64,000 nucleotides of DNA from Apostichopus japonicus (Eukaryota; Echinodermata; Holothuroidea; Aspidochirotida; Stichopodidae). The DNA is taken from contig NC_092573.1 in the NCBI RefSeq assembly GCF_037975245.1, positions 6,302,001-6,366,000 on the forward strand, in the 5' to 3' direction. Below are positions 33,596 through 44,640 of the stretch, piece by piece (the stretch's first letter is position 1; each line of letters starts with the position of its first letter). Both the position numbers and the translations under genes were made by a program. The notes under the pieces are model-generated. The model made no database searches. It worked only from the letters and a program-made list of their open reading frames with translations, and was not told where the DNA came from.

Positions 33596-33610
33596 GGTTA
33601 TTGGCCCAGA
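33596..33610 (+). other. Copia primer-binding site, copy 2
   Basis: GGTTATTGGCCCAG follows the LTR without a gap, complementary to the initiator tRNA-Met half used by Drosophila-type copia. Confidence 0.7.
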
Positions 33611-33736
33611 CACATACACTGGAAGCTAACTGTGTAGAATAGATTGTTGTTTGGAATTTATGTGCTGATTTTGGAACCATTTCTTGGGAAATGTCGGTAC
33701 TTAAATTGGTTAATTTAGTCGTGACAACTGACCAAT

Positions 33737-34190
33737 ATGGCTGGAACAACAGAAGATATGACGTGGAAAATTAACAAAATGGATGGCTCGAACTGGCTGA
33801 CATGGAATTTCCAGATGAGACATTTGTTTCTTGCAAAAGACCTGTGGGCTATGAGGATGGCTCAGGAAAGTTGGGGGTTACTGTATGTGAGAAGTAGAAG
33901 AGTGCAAACTTGAAAAAGACACAACTGGCATTTTCACCATTGTGCTTGCAATAGCATCTAGTCAGCTGGAATTTATTACAACAAGTGACAAACCAAGTGA
34001 TGCTTAGGATGCCTTGCGTACTCTGTTCGAAAAGGATTCTCTAACCAACAAAATTCAGCTCAAGAAAAAGTACCTCAGAACTGAAATGGCAGAGGGCAAG
34101 TCAGTTGGAAATAATTTGAATTATATGAAAGGAATTATGGATCGTTGGGCTGCTATTGGTGCTCCTATTTCTGAAGAAGACCAGGTTGTT
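33737..34190 (+). pseudogene. Copia-type Gag remnant, copy 2
   Basis: ATG at 33737 opens MAGTTEDMTWKINKMDGSNW and the WNFQMRHLFLAKDLW segment. The frame is lost near 33880. It resumes with FTIVLAIASSQLEFITTSD, then TAG in the DAWDAL position at about 34003, and ends with the FEKDSL, RTEMAEGK and ISEEDQVV motifs. The protein would have been the retroelement capsid. Everything 3' of the capsid N-terminal region is missing. The frameshift and stop are shared with copy 1, so the retroelement died before or during amplification of the carrier transposon. Confidence 0.85.
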
Positions 34191-34869
34191 AAAGTTATAT
34201 GTCAAGTTTGGACTTATTTATTTACTTTCTAGTTTCTACTCTTACCTTTTACTTTTATATATTTGTCTTTTAATTTTAATCTTATGCTATATCTTATGCT
34301 ATATGTCACAGGTATATCTCACCATTTCAAAGTTACAAAACTATCCATCCTGCCACCTGAACTGTTGTTGCTATGTCATGCCTTCACTATGCCACCTTGA
34401 AATACCCCTTCCAGTCATAATGCACTTGACATTGTGTGTGATTTTTTTTCAGACAATATTATTGTATGAAGTCTTCACAGTATGAAGTGTGTTTCATTTC
34501 AAGAAGTATTCAAATTTTGTTAAGCTATTCCTTCCATTTGAACAAAGTATTTCACTTTGAAGTGATCGAAGTAATTTATATTTCATGCCCATATTTTCTC
34601 AGGACATTAAAACATGTTCTTTCATGGAGAGTGTCACACCAAATGTTTTTGTTTTCTTTTTTCTGTTGCTTAAAGTGCCTTATTGTTACAGTTATAAAAT
34701 CAATAAAAGACCAGGCAACTCTATTTCCACTGTTGACTAATGTTCTACTATGCATGTGCAAAAGAAAAAGAAAACAGCCCTACTCAAAATATTTGGTCAG
34801 AGTATCCATAGAACGTAATGTATCCAAACACGTCCTGTGTACTGAAAGTCCGCTTTTAATTAAAGTCCC

Positions 34870-35062
34870 CATATGTGGCAAAACCACCTCATCCCTCCAA
34901 AATACCCTAACTCTTCCCAAAGCTGGTGAACACCACACCCATCCCAAAGCTGGGAAACTCAAAACCCTTCCCCAAATCCGCTAAGCACCACATTCCCTCC
35001 CCCAAAACCCCTAAAAACACCACACCCCTCCCCTAAACAACACACCCCTACCCAAGCCACAG
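34870..35062 (+). repeat. C-rich degenerate minisatellite in copy 2
   Basis: CCCAAAGCTGG and CACCACACCC blocks repeat with a loose 25-30 bp period; this is the counterpart of 15727-15905. Confidence 0.6.
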
Positions 35063-35722
35063 TACTTAACTCCAATATTGACAAGTGGTTATGTAGTGTG
35101 ATACATGAACCAAACAAGGATTGGTATTGACTGGAAAACTGTTAACTGATATTTATTGATGAATATAAGCAACAGATGAGTACCCAGCTTTGCAGAATCT
35201 CACTGAGTAAGGGCTACTGTGGAATTATGGTAAGTGGGTAAGTATAAATCATTTGGTATTGTAGGTATAAATCATTCGGAATTGTTGGAAGTTCCTTAGA
35301 AAACAACTAGAAATAAGGTTTGGCCTAGGCCATGTTACCTTTGTATATTCGACATGTGGTATGACCCCTTCAGTTTTGATAACAGATTCGGGAAAATTTG
35401 TGTTACCTTAATAGTTACCACCATTAATTTAGCTAGAAAGGAAACACCATCTCCCTTGCCCCCTCCCCATTTTGTCTCTCTTACCCCTCCCATAACGCAG
35501 CTCTCAGTAATTTCACATTTTACCTAATCATATATTAGAATTTGGGACAAAATTTCTTCAAAACCTTAGCACAACTTACATTACGCCACAAAACCTAACA
35601 TTCCTAATAGACCGTACACTAAAGGAATGGGTTCCACTACATTGAAAACGATTTGAGTGAAGTCTTGTCGGTAGTAGCCCATAGCATGCAAACGGCTTGG
35701 CGAAAGTCTACGTAATTTCAAA

Positions 35723-35756
35723 ATGGCGGCGACAGCAACAAAATCGCCGAGTCGAG
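35723..35756 (+). CDS. Outward-reading MAATATK mini-exon in transposon copy 2
   Basis: CAAAATGGCGGC start context, MAATATKSPSRG, and a GAG|GTAATC donor, as in copy 1. It lies 416 bp from the right end and reads outward. If transcribed and spliced to host acceptors beyond 36172 it would supply a promoter and start codon to flanking sequence. Confidence 0.35.
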
Positions 35757-36176
35757 GTAATCGTTTTGTGACTGGCCGTCTTAGACAACCATTTCACCTA
35801 ATCTTTACAGCATCATGTAGGAGAGTACAAGATCCACAAATGGGAGAACTCTTTTGCTGTAACTCTCTTTCGTTGGTTCGTTTTGACCTATTTTATGTCA
35901 GTTAGGAATACATGTGTGAGGACGAAGTTGGATTGCAATCGTTGTTTCATAGGTTTTCGTTGATTTTTTCTCGGGTATCTTTGCCCTACCATACATTGGA
36001 ATTACTTTTAATCCATTCTGTGAGGTTCCGGTAAGTTGTAAACTATCAATGTCTGTAAATTCTGTGAGTGAAACGTAGGACCGAGTTTACGTAAAATGCG
36101 GGCAAATTCAAATTTAATGATATGCGTGATCGTTGATCATTCTTCGAGGTCACGGGGTCAGACTCCCAACTGTAAA

Positions 36177-36621
36177 GACGTACAAATATCATTCGCCAAG
36201 TATCGCCATGGGCATGTGGTCTTAAGCCAATGAGATGATCTCCTCCATGTTTGAACATGTGTATGAACATCTTGGTGGCTAAGTCGCTGAGTATACCTCA
36301 AGGGCAAATTCATTTCTATTCCCAAGTGGTCTTTTGACAAACGAGTGACATTCTATCAAGGTGACTGGGTGTTTTTTTAGGCTTCTATTTAAATTTCTGT
36401 CCAACATATGTATCTGTTTCTCAGTTTTTACTTGAGTAGCGTCACCAATAACCTACAGCAATGTAGGGTGTAGGTATATATGATACTATTTTTTCGTGTT
36501 ACCAAAGGAGTACACTAGAGTTAAATTTTTCTGTACTGTTGTTTCATATTACACAGATCAGGTAATACAGGCCTTCACAATTAGGTCTACATAAACTATA
36601 CATAAACTTATTATTTCTGAT
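36177..36621. other. Non-coding interval
   Basis: No gene or repeat recognised between the transposon and the octamer satellite. Confidence 0.5.
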
Positions 36622-36880
36622 CGGACGGATGGACGGATGGACGGATGGACGGATGGACGGATGGACGGATGGACGGATGGACGGATGGACGGATGGACGG
36701 ATGGACGGATGGACGGACGGACGGACGGACGGACGGACGGACGGATGGACGGATGGACGGATGGACGGATGGACGGATGGACGGATGGACGGATGGATGA
36801 TGGACGGATGATGGACGGATGATGGACGGATGGATGGACGGATGGATGGACGGATGGACGGATGATGGACGGATGGACGG
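36622..36880. repeat. GGAC/GGAT satellite (ATGGACGG octamer)
   Basis: About 32 units of the octamer GGACGGAT make up the tract, with a pure GGAC tetramer section near 36711-36745 and a 3' section with GATGATGGAC variants. The array reads without stops in several frames on both strands (MDGWTDGR and VHPSIRPS peptides), which is a consequence of the repeat and not evidence of genes. Confidence 0.9.
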
Positions 36881-39800
36881 TGTTCAAAAAGCGTTTATTA
36901 ATGGTTCATTATGTACATATCATTTATCCATGACATTCGTAACATATCAATAACTTGATTTATTCCAAGAAGAAAATAATATATTTTATGAAGCTTTTCT
37001 TTCGAAGTGTCAGATTACATGCAACCGGAGTTCTCATTCAAAGGATATCACTGAGAATATAAACTCTACTAAGTCAGAGAAAAAGTATTAAATATATGAT
37101 AATATAAGAAGTGGAATCAATTAATGAATTCATCAGACTCGCTATGTACATACAATGTTACAGATAGCATTGCTCTCATGGTTTTCTACATAATTATAGC
37201 TTTTGTGGTCACACACTAATTGTATTCCCCTCAATCGAGCTAAGATATTTTATATCCGATTGAATTAATTGGCTATACCACTTATTTGTGAGTTAGTGTA
37301 CCCTCTCAATTCAATACAGAAAATGTTGTGTCCCACAAATTTAATTTATTGCTTAATTGTTTTCTGTACGTCCACTTTCACGGAGGCACAGGAACTAAGG
37401 AGAGTCCGAAATGAAGCGCGAGGGGTGGGTTGGGGTAAGGATGGAGGCACGACGGACAGTGGAATATGTACTTTAAATTGAAATAGCAACTGTCTCACCT
37501 CAGTCTAAATGATCCGTCCAATTGGACCCTCTGCTCATTCTGTACCACACATTTCAGTCTTTGAATGATTGACAACAAACCTCAATATTGTATTTACTAT
37601 ATTTGTTTATATCTGTATGTATATATGTGTTTGTTAACCTTTCAGAAGAGAATTGGTCGAGAGAGTAACTTTGAGTTGCAAACCTATATCACTCGAGATA
37701 ACATAGCCAATTGCAAATAGCGAACGTGATCCAGCATTCCAGACTCGCCTGTGATGTCAAAATTAATATTCAAGAAACTTTTTAAGTAGAGAACAATAAA
37801 CGGAAAAGTGATCTTTCGTCTAGAGGCCTCAATAGGTTATAACTATACCGGATTTTACTTCTAGAGGCCTCAATAGGTTAAAACGATACCGGATCTTACA
37901 CATTAGTCCAATACTATACCTGTACACTACTTTATCTTCAAAAGATAGTGGATGCGTTTCTAAACTTTCTTCCATTCTTCACTGCAGAATCACACATGTC
38001 AAACTAATCGTACACGGCAAGCAAGCAATCTGTCTCGTAGAACTGTTTCCGCCCGAAGCCTGCTCGCCGGAAAACTAGAGCCTACAACGATACCGTGAAT
38101 TTGGGATTTGGGATTGTTTTGGAAGTTGGAGAATTTGGAGTTCGTGGTAAGGCGGATACGGTGTTCGGTTTGAATACGGTGCCCTAATGGGTTGATGCGA
38201 CAACTATAGGTGTTCTATCGTACACGGCCTTCTGTGAATGTTTATAAACTAGTTGCAACATATTGGTAATTAGCATCAACAGTTGATGGAAAATAATAAC
38301 TTCAGTACCAGTTCTTGTGGGATTGGTAGATTACACAATAGACACGTCGCTTTGAAATTGTGGTATGTCATGGTCAAGTGTTATTTTGAATATTGTTCTT
38401 TTTATTGTTCTTGGGGGGTTTTTTTTGCTCATTAGCTTAAACTTCTGCAGCGAACTTAAGGCACAAAAAATATAAATTAAGTCAGTGTCTCGACAAGGGA
38501 ATTTGATTGACAGTGAGAGACTCTGTAGTGGAATGTCAATTTAATGTGTCCTTTTAAATTTCCTTCTATAGCTTCGTTTTATTTCTGTCTTGATAAACAA
38601 CTAAACTATTTTCATTCGGCATTTCGGTATATATATATATATATATATATATCTTTCCCTTGATGCCTTAACAAGATTAAACTGAATATTGAAGATTATC
38701 ACCAAAAGAAGGGTGGCAATCCTTTTGCGAATCAGGAAAGACTTTTCCTTCAAATCGGATATCCGTTGGTATTATACATGATTAAAGGAGCCTCCGTGCA
38801 TGAAAGCCGCACTTGCGCTGTACATAGATTAGTTAAAGCCAAAAACTTAATTAATATTTGAATTTCCACGAGTTTATACGTCAGCTACGATTCAAAATTC
38901 ACATGTCTGTGAAATCATTATACTTATATGGAGGGTGGGGGGGTCCTTTCCCCTTTTTTTATAGCAAAAACACAAAAAAGCAGCAAACCATGAAGTAGCA
39001 GATTTCATCTTTAAATTTGGGAATACCACTAGTATGTGGTCATCACTCTAACTCACCAAGTTTGAAGTACATGAGAATGTTATTGACCCCATGACCTTTG
39101 ACATAGCTTGTTAATGCGTTCTCAACATTCATTCAAATGATTCATTGAAACAAGTCATTACGTCATTACGCACTTTCTGTAATTGTGCGTTTTGGTATTT
39201 TGCTTAATAGTCAAAGAACTGGGTTTTTTTTATGGAAGATTGTTTTAGCGATGAACTTAAGCTACCGGTATATACCTTTTACAGTTTCACTGGAAGGAAC
39301 ATTTTTGTTTCTTATTTTGGTTGGCGCACAAGATTGCCAAAGTGTGATATTTGAAGAATGATCAATGATGACATTATAGACGTTATTCATTAATTAATGT
39401 ACTGTTACCATGTAGAGTTTAATAACGTACATGGATAGTTTGCATGCTTTCGGTCAGTTGTATTGTGGTGTGTGCAAAATGGCCAAATAATTCCTACGAT
39501 CAAATGACCTTTGGCTTTATTCATTAATTTTGTGCAATGCAAGCATGCTGTATATATACTGATATTCCACAGGAGTATGGGGGATTCGGTCATTTTGACA
39601 TTTTGGCACGCACGTTATGGCCCAAAAAGTACTGTTTTAAGTATTTTGTTCCCTGATCTTTTTGACCTTTGAATTTATGACGATATGCGTCACGGAGGAC
39701 ACCAAACCCCATCTCCATGACGTCAAAGGGTGTGAGGTAGGCAGCAACATTATTACAAATTGTCGACAGCCACCAGTATATCACACATAGGGATGAAATA

Positions 39801-42118
39801 ATAATTAATATACATAGATATGTTCAGATATCGTTTTTTATTCATATGTACATGTAATCTACGCCATATTTACGAATCATTATAGATACATAAGAGTATA
39901 AATGGGAAGTTATTAAACACTCACAGACAAAGGAAACATAAGAATGTCATCTCCTCCTGGCAACAAGCATATTGTGGAAATTGCGACTTCCCGACATGAC
40001 GCTCAAAGTGGAGACGTCTCGAAAAGGGAGAAAGAGTTTTCCTTGGATATTTTTAGCCACGTTTGTTACAATTTGTTTAACACTACTTGACAGGTGTCCG
40101 GGAGAAAAATAATGTTGAGGATTACTTAGAATACATTTACTCGTTTTAGTATACTTTCATTTGTGTGGAAACAATATAAACTGGAGTAAAAGAAGGTGAT
40201 TAATTGTAACCTTATATTGGGTGATACTGTATACTGTTGGGTTTCAATGACAACATATAAGTTTTGTAATGGCATCATGAATATTCATAAAATGATTTGC
40301 ATACATATTATAAGTAATGTTGGATGGTTGATCGGGAGTTTTAGTTTTATATTCAAGCACACTACAGATGTGGGGAAATAGCAGACTTAACTTTAAAAAA
40401 AAGTTGCATTGAAAACGCGCCAGAAACTGGCGTCCAAACACAAACGTCTGCTTTAATTTTACTTGTTTCATCCTTCGATTAGATTTAAATTTCACTCTTT
40501 TAAATATTCGTTACTATGAGAAGCTCGTCAGATATCGAAAAACATACTCATTGAAATAAGTGTGTGATAGGTCATGGAGACTTTTGTATCGACCTATCAG
40601 TGAATCAAAATGTAAGTAAAATATTAAAACAAAACGCATATATTAACCTATTGATCGATGTATTCGGTATCCTAGAGACGAGGATATCTTCTTGATTTCT
40701 TAGAAAAAGTACTTATCAATGAGGTTTACCCGTCGATACCACAGATCTTGAGTTCCGATATTTCTTATTCAAGAATCACTGGTGAATAATTATATCTGAA
40801 ATGAGACTTGGATCTCAAAAAGGGTTAAATTAAGCTAGGTTACTGCAAATTTTTGGGTTGGCATTGCCTCCGTATGTTCAGTAATTAATTAATTAATTAA
40901 TTAATTTGTGAAATAAATAATTAGCGAGGCAACCTTCAAATTACTGATAATGTAACTCATTGATAAAGGGAAGAGAAGTTAAAAGTACGTTATTAGCGTG
41001 TTTTATTAGTTTTTTAGTTTTGATACTTTTCTAGCAGAAGGTTCAAAGCTTTGTTGTTATTATTTTATCTTTCTCCGTGTCCTGTTTTGAATGACATCTG
41101 TTAAACTTGATTCTACTCGAAACTGACCGACGACCCTTTTCTAAGCCTCTTCGTCAAGTAAGATCGTAAGTTTTATATTTCAATCCGTGATAGTAATCAA
41201 GTAAAGAATTTTCTCCGTCTAGATTACGTATAGCTGATACAGAACTGGTTGGACTGGAGAGTATGGTTGACATTTCCTCAGAATAGATAACATCTGCTCA
41301 TGTGGGTATTCTCTGAATTCTATTAACGTAAAAAGTGTCAGAACAGTTCAGGGTTTTGTTAAAAATATCCTGTCAGATATTAAAGTGGTAAGTGCCTATC
41401 ATTCTTCATAATATTTCGTTCACAATTGTATTTAAAAACAAGAAATAACTAGACTAACAGTTTCGGAGGTAATGCTGGCTATAGTGACGAGTACAGGATT
41501 TCAAATATGGGGGAGGTGGTAAACTCTAAATTCTTATAAACCAAGAAGTGTGGTTGCCCTCGGGTCGTAGAAGTCGATTCCCATGTAGGAGGAAGGGTAT
41601 GTGGGAATCCTTGACAAGAAAAATAAATCAAGTTTATCGTTGCATGGTGTATTCTGAGACGTATTGAGACTATAAATTAGTTTCATATCAGGCCTAAATG
41701 CATGGGACACCGCGACACTTCTTGGATCTGCGCCTTAGGCGTCATTTTTTAGTCCATAGGAGGGATCTAATTCTTCCCTGACTGAATTTCAAAATTCCCC
41801 CTTCTAGACATGTTCTTCTTTTAGTGCCGGTGGAGGTGGGAAGCCATGTTCTCCCACCACCCCCTCCCCGACCCCTTTGGGCACGCCACTGGAAATGGGA
41901 GAGCGTTTTCGCTAGAATGGGTGTAGGCTTTCAAGAGATTCTAAGGGCCCCAACCACTGTTTTAGCCCTTGGGGACATTTTAATATACACTACTTTAAAG
42001 TGATGACTACCAAGAAATTATACGGAAACATGATTTTTTCGGAGAGACCTTCCAATATGGTTGGGTTGTATGAGAATGCTTATATGGTTATATTACACCA
42101 CCCGATACACATAGAGAA
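36881..42118. other. Non-coding interval with minor repeats
   Basis: No coding region is supported. It contains a 41-bp direct repeat (listed), an AT dinucleotide run at 38628-38651, a TTAA/ATTA tetramer run at 40880-40906, and near 41870 a GGGCACGCCACTGG sequence that looks like one end of a hAT-type element without its partner. Confidence 0.5.
37820..37901 (+). repeat. 41-bp tandem duplication
   Basis: CTAGAGGCCTCAATAGGTTA begins at 37820 and again at 37861. Each is followed by a near-identical AC.ATACCGGAT.TTAC block. Confidence 0.85.
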
Positions 42119-42394
42119 CACAGTTATTTCTGTAAATCTTATAGTTTTGTACCATAGTAAAAACTGGATCGTGCTATAAAACGGTAGCATGTGCTATTAG
42201 GATTACAGTAAGAACTGAGGATAGGTGTAATTCCAACAAATGAGTTGTTTGGGATTTGTTGGGATTACAAATATCCTCAGTTCTTACTGTAAACTCAATA
42301 GCACATGCTACCGATTTATCAGATTTGTCAGCACGATCCAGTATTTACTGTGGTACAAAAGTTAAGATTTACAGTAGTTACTGTAATCTCTGTG
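42119..42394. mobile_element. Foldback (palindromic) MITE, 276 bp
   Basis: The left arm (42119-42238) and right arm (42252-42394) are imperfect inverted copies. Matching blocks in order are CACAG, CTGTAAATCTTA, TTTTGTACCA.AGTAAA, ACTGGATCGTGCT, CGGTAGCATGTGCTATT, TTACAGTAAGAACTGAGGAT and CCAACAAAT, with a loop of about 13 bases near 42240-42252. Such long-arm palindromes are foldback or MITE elements. No target duplication was clear. Confidence 0.75.
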
Positions 42395-42791
42395 TGAATC
42401 GGTTGATTACACTTTTTGTGATGCAACTTTTTAATGTTTGTTTGCTCATCGGATACTTTATATGAGTGTATGAGAGATAGAGGTTCGGAGGATGGGGTTT
42501 TTCTATAATATGAGAAATCTGAACGTTTAGTCCCCGGAAGGTCCCTCGCATTTATCTAAGCGGTCGTTGGATGGAATTGATTCCCGTGAACCATTCATTG
42601 TTGGAGAGTTTTACGTCGCGCAATGACGTCACTACAAAACTCGTTCGTAATCAAAGATCACGAAACAACCACGTATGAGATTACATATACAGTAATTTAC
42701 AAAGAAGCTGTACTGGGGCACCCAGACTTATGCATAGTATATGGAGCTTTCTTTATGATTAATCTTCAGCGCATTTGGCAAGTGATTACTC

Positions 42792-43083
42792 CAGGCGCGT
42801 AGCCATAGGGGGGGCGAAGGGGCAGCCGCCCCCCCCCCCTTGAGCATAGTTTTTTATATATTTTTAACGTTTTTATGATATCGCTAGTATTTTCAAAAGA
42901 GAAAATGCTAAGATGCAACTTACAAGGCCTGGGAAGTGCCATTTCCAGCGATCTGGGAGGCATTCTCAGCCAACATTTTTTTGTATGCTTCGCGCCAATT
43001 ATGGTGGCGCTACGCTTAGATAGTTTGCAATGCCGAATCTACAGTTTCGCCCTTCCCTTGACAAATTCCTGGCTACGCGCCTG
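42792..43083. mobile_element. hAT-type MITE, 292 bp, with 8-bp TSD
   Basis: The ends CAGGCGCGTAGCCA and TGGCTACGCGCCTG are perfect inverted repeats. GATTACTC is duplicated on both sides (42784-42791 and 43084-43091). CAGGCGCGTAGCC-type termini plus 8-bp duplications are characteristic of hAT. The interior shares the GGTGGCGCTACGCTTAGATAGT and CAGCGATCTGGGAGG-like blocks with 9462-9846. Frames across it are not genes. Confidence 0.9.
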
Positions 43084-43371
43084 GATTACTCTGCAGATAG
43101 TAGGTCGTTTTGTATAACCTATCCTGCTGCTGATCTCACACGTGTTGCAACAATATGCAAATTACATGCAGGTGTGCTGCTGATAAAGAAAGTGAGCGGA
43201 TATAAGGACAGAATAAAGTATAAAACGTGCGATCGCAGTTAACACTATATATAACACTCTAAGGAGACAAATGACAGACGCCATGAGAATAACAAATGAC
43301 AGGAGGTGAACGTTTTCATCAACGCCTAAAATATGGAGCTGATTTGCATGAATATCCCATTTAGTACTCAC

Positions 43372-43551
43372 AGATCCTGTTAAGTGATACAGGAAGACAG
43401 TGTCCGGTATAATACGTAAGATAACGGTTACAAACATTTGCAAGTAACTTCCAGCCACAGATCCGACGTTAAAAAACGATTGGTTGTAACAACAATCCTT
43501 TTGAAAGTTTTCGCAAGAACAGGCAAATTGCCCGTTAACCTGTTGAGGCAT
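43372..43551 (-). CDS. Candidate exon with Cys-rich start and hydrophobic segment
   Basis: From ATG at 43551, 60 codons (MPQQVNGQFACSCENFQKDCC, then SYLQMFVTVILRI and VFLYHLTGS) reach a strong TCT|GTGAGTAC donor in phase 0. Without splicing the frame continues to 43162 with more hydrophobic segments. Four cysteines precede a probable membrane helix. No family is recognised. The evidence is only an open frame plus a donor, so it could be chance. Confidence 0.25.
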
Positions 43552-43609
43552 ACAAGAATGAATCTTGGAAATGTAATACCATTAATTGAAATGATATAAA
43601 TTCACATGA

Positions 43610-44640
43610 AATCAAATCAACTCAAATCAGTTGGCATGTCTTGATATGAAACGCCTTGGAAAGAATGCAGTAAAATCGAATGGAATGGAATCAAATCAAA
43701 TCATATTAAATCAAATCAAATCAAATCATATCATATCATATCATATCATATCATATCATATCATATCATATCATATCATATCATATCATATCATATCATA
43801 TCATATCATATCATATCAATCATATCATATCATATCATATCATATCATATCATATCATATCATATCATATCATATCATATCATATCATATCATATCATAT
43901 CATATCATATCATATCATATCATATTAATCATATCATATCATATCATATCATATCATATCATATCAAATCATATCATATCATATCATATCATATCATATC
44001 ATATCATATTAATCATATCATATCATATCATATCATATCATATCATATCATATCATATCATATCATATCATATCATATCATATCATATCATATCATATCA
44101 TATCATATCATATCATATCATATCATATCATATCATATCATATCATATCATATCATATCATATCATATCATATCATATTAATCATATCATATCATATCAT
44201 ATCATATCATATCATATCATATCATATCATATCATATCATATCAAATCAAATCAAATCAAATCAAATCGATTCGAATCGAATCGAATCGAGTCGAATCGA
44301 ATCGAATCGAATGACATCAGATGATACGACTTGTAGAGACAGGAAATATGAATAAGAAACACAAAATGACATGACATGAAATTTAATAACATGACAAGAT
44401 ATAACGTTAAATGATCAACTATGAAAATACATTTCGTTGCCACGACACCACTTGGAAAGTCATATCACAATTATATGAAATGACATGACACAACACGACA
44501 TGAAATAGCATGGCATGATATAATGTGATATGAAATCACCTGACATCGCATGACATTATGTCACATGACATGATGTTACATAACATAGCATTAAATGACA
44601 AAATGCAGCACGAAGTGAAAAGAAATCTTGTATTAATCGA
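43610..44640. repeat. 1-kb pentanucleotide array with zoned unit types
   Basis: The period is five throughout. The unit changes from left to right: AAATC (about 43612-43728), ATATC (about 43727-44243), AAATC again (to about 44268), GAATC (about 44268-44312), then degenerate ATGAC/ATGAA units (about 44312-44630). The central zone is interrupted by one-base-shift junctions (ATCAATC or ATTAATC) near 43817, 43924, 44009 and 44178. The 227-codon open frame over it encodes only HIISY repeats and is not a gene. Confidence 0.9.

Larger units (their letters stand above)
31448..36172 (+). mobile_element. 4.7-kb TIR transposon, copy 2
   Basis: The element opens CAGTTGGAAGTCTGACC at 31448 and closes with the inverted copy, carrying one mismatch, at 36172. 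The duplication TAAA flanks it (31444-31447 and 36173-36176). It is the same element as 14601-19309 in the opposite orientation, 16 bp longer mainly because of small tandem duplications near 34229 and 34290. A roughly 50-bp sequence ending CGTCTTAGACAAC occurs just downstream of both first-exon donors (about 31750-31801 and 35745-35790) as a diverged direct repeat. The different target duplications show two separate insertions. The low divergence suggests that they, or their source, are recent. No transposase frame is seen. Confidence 0.9.

Noticed and set aside
14601-36172. The inverted repeat as a simple inverted segmental duplication
   Set aside because: Each arm has its own target duplication (CGTA versus TAAA) and similarity stops exactly at the TIRs.
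36558-36887. Long VHPSIRPS and MDGWTDGR frames on both strands
   Set aside because: Produced by the octamer satellite; no start context, splice sites or conserved composition.
41868-41886. GGGCACGCCACTGG as the end of a hAT element
   Set aside because: Resembles a CCAGTGGCGTGCCC terminus, but no matching left end was located.
43631-44314. 227-codon open frame of HIISY repeats
   Set aside because: It is the translation of the pentanucleotide array; no stop can arise in this frame from the unit.
43610-44640. Pentamer array or other tandem arrays as CRISPR
   Set aside because: No alternating repeat-spacer structure, no cas genes, and the sequence is eukaryotic.
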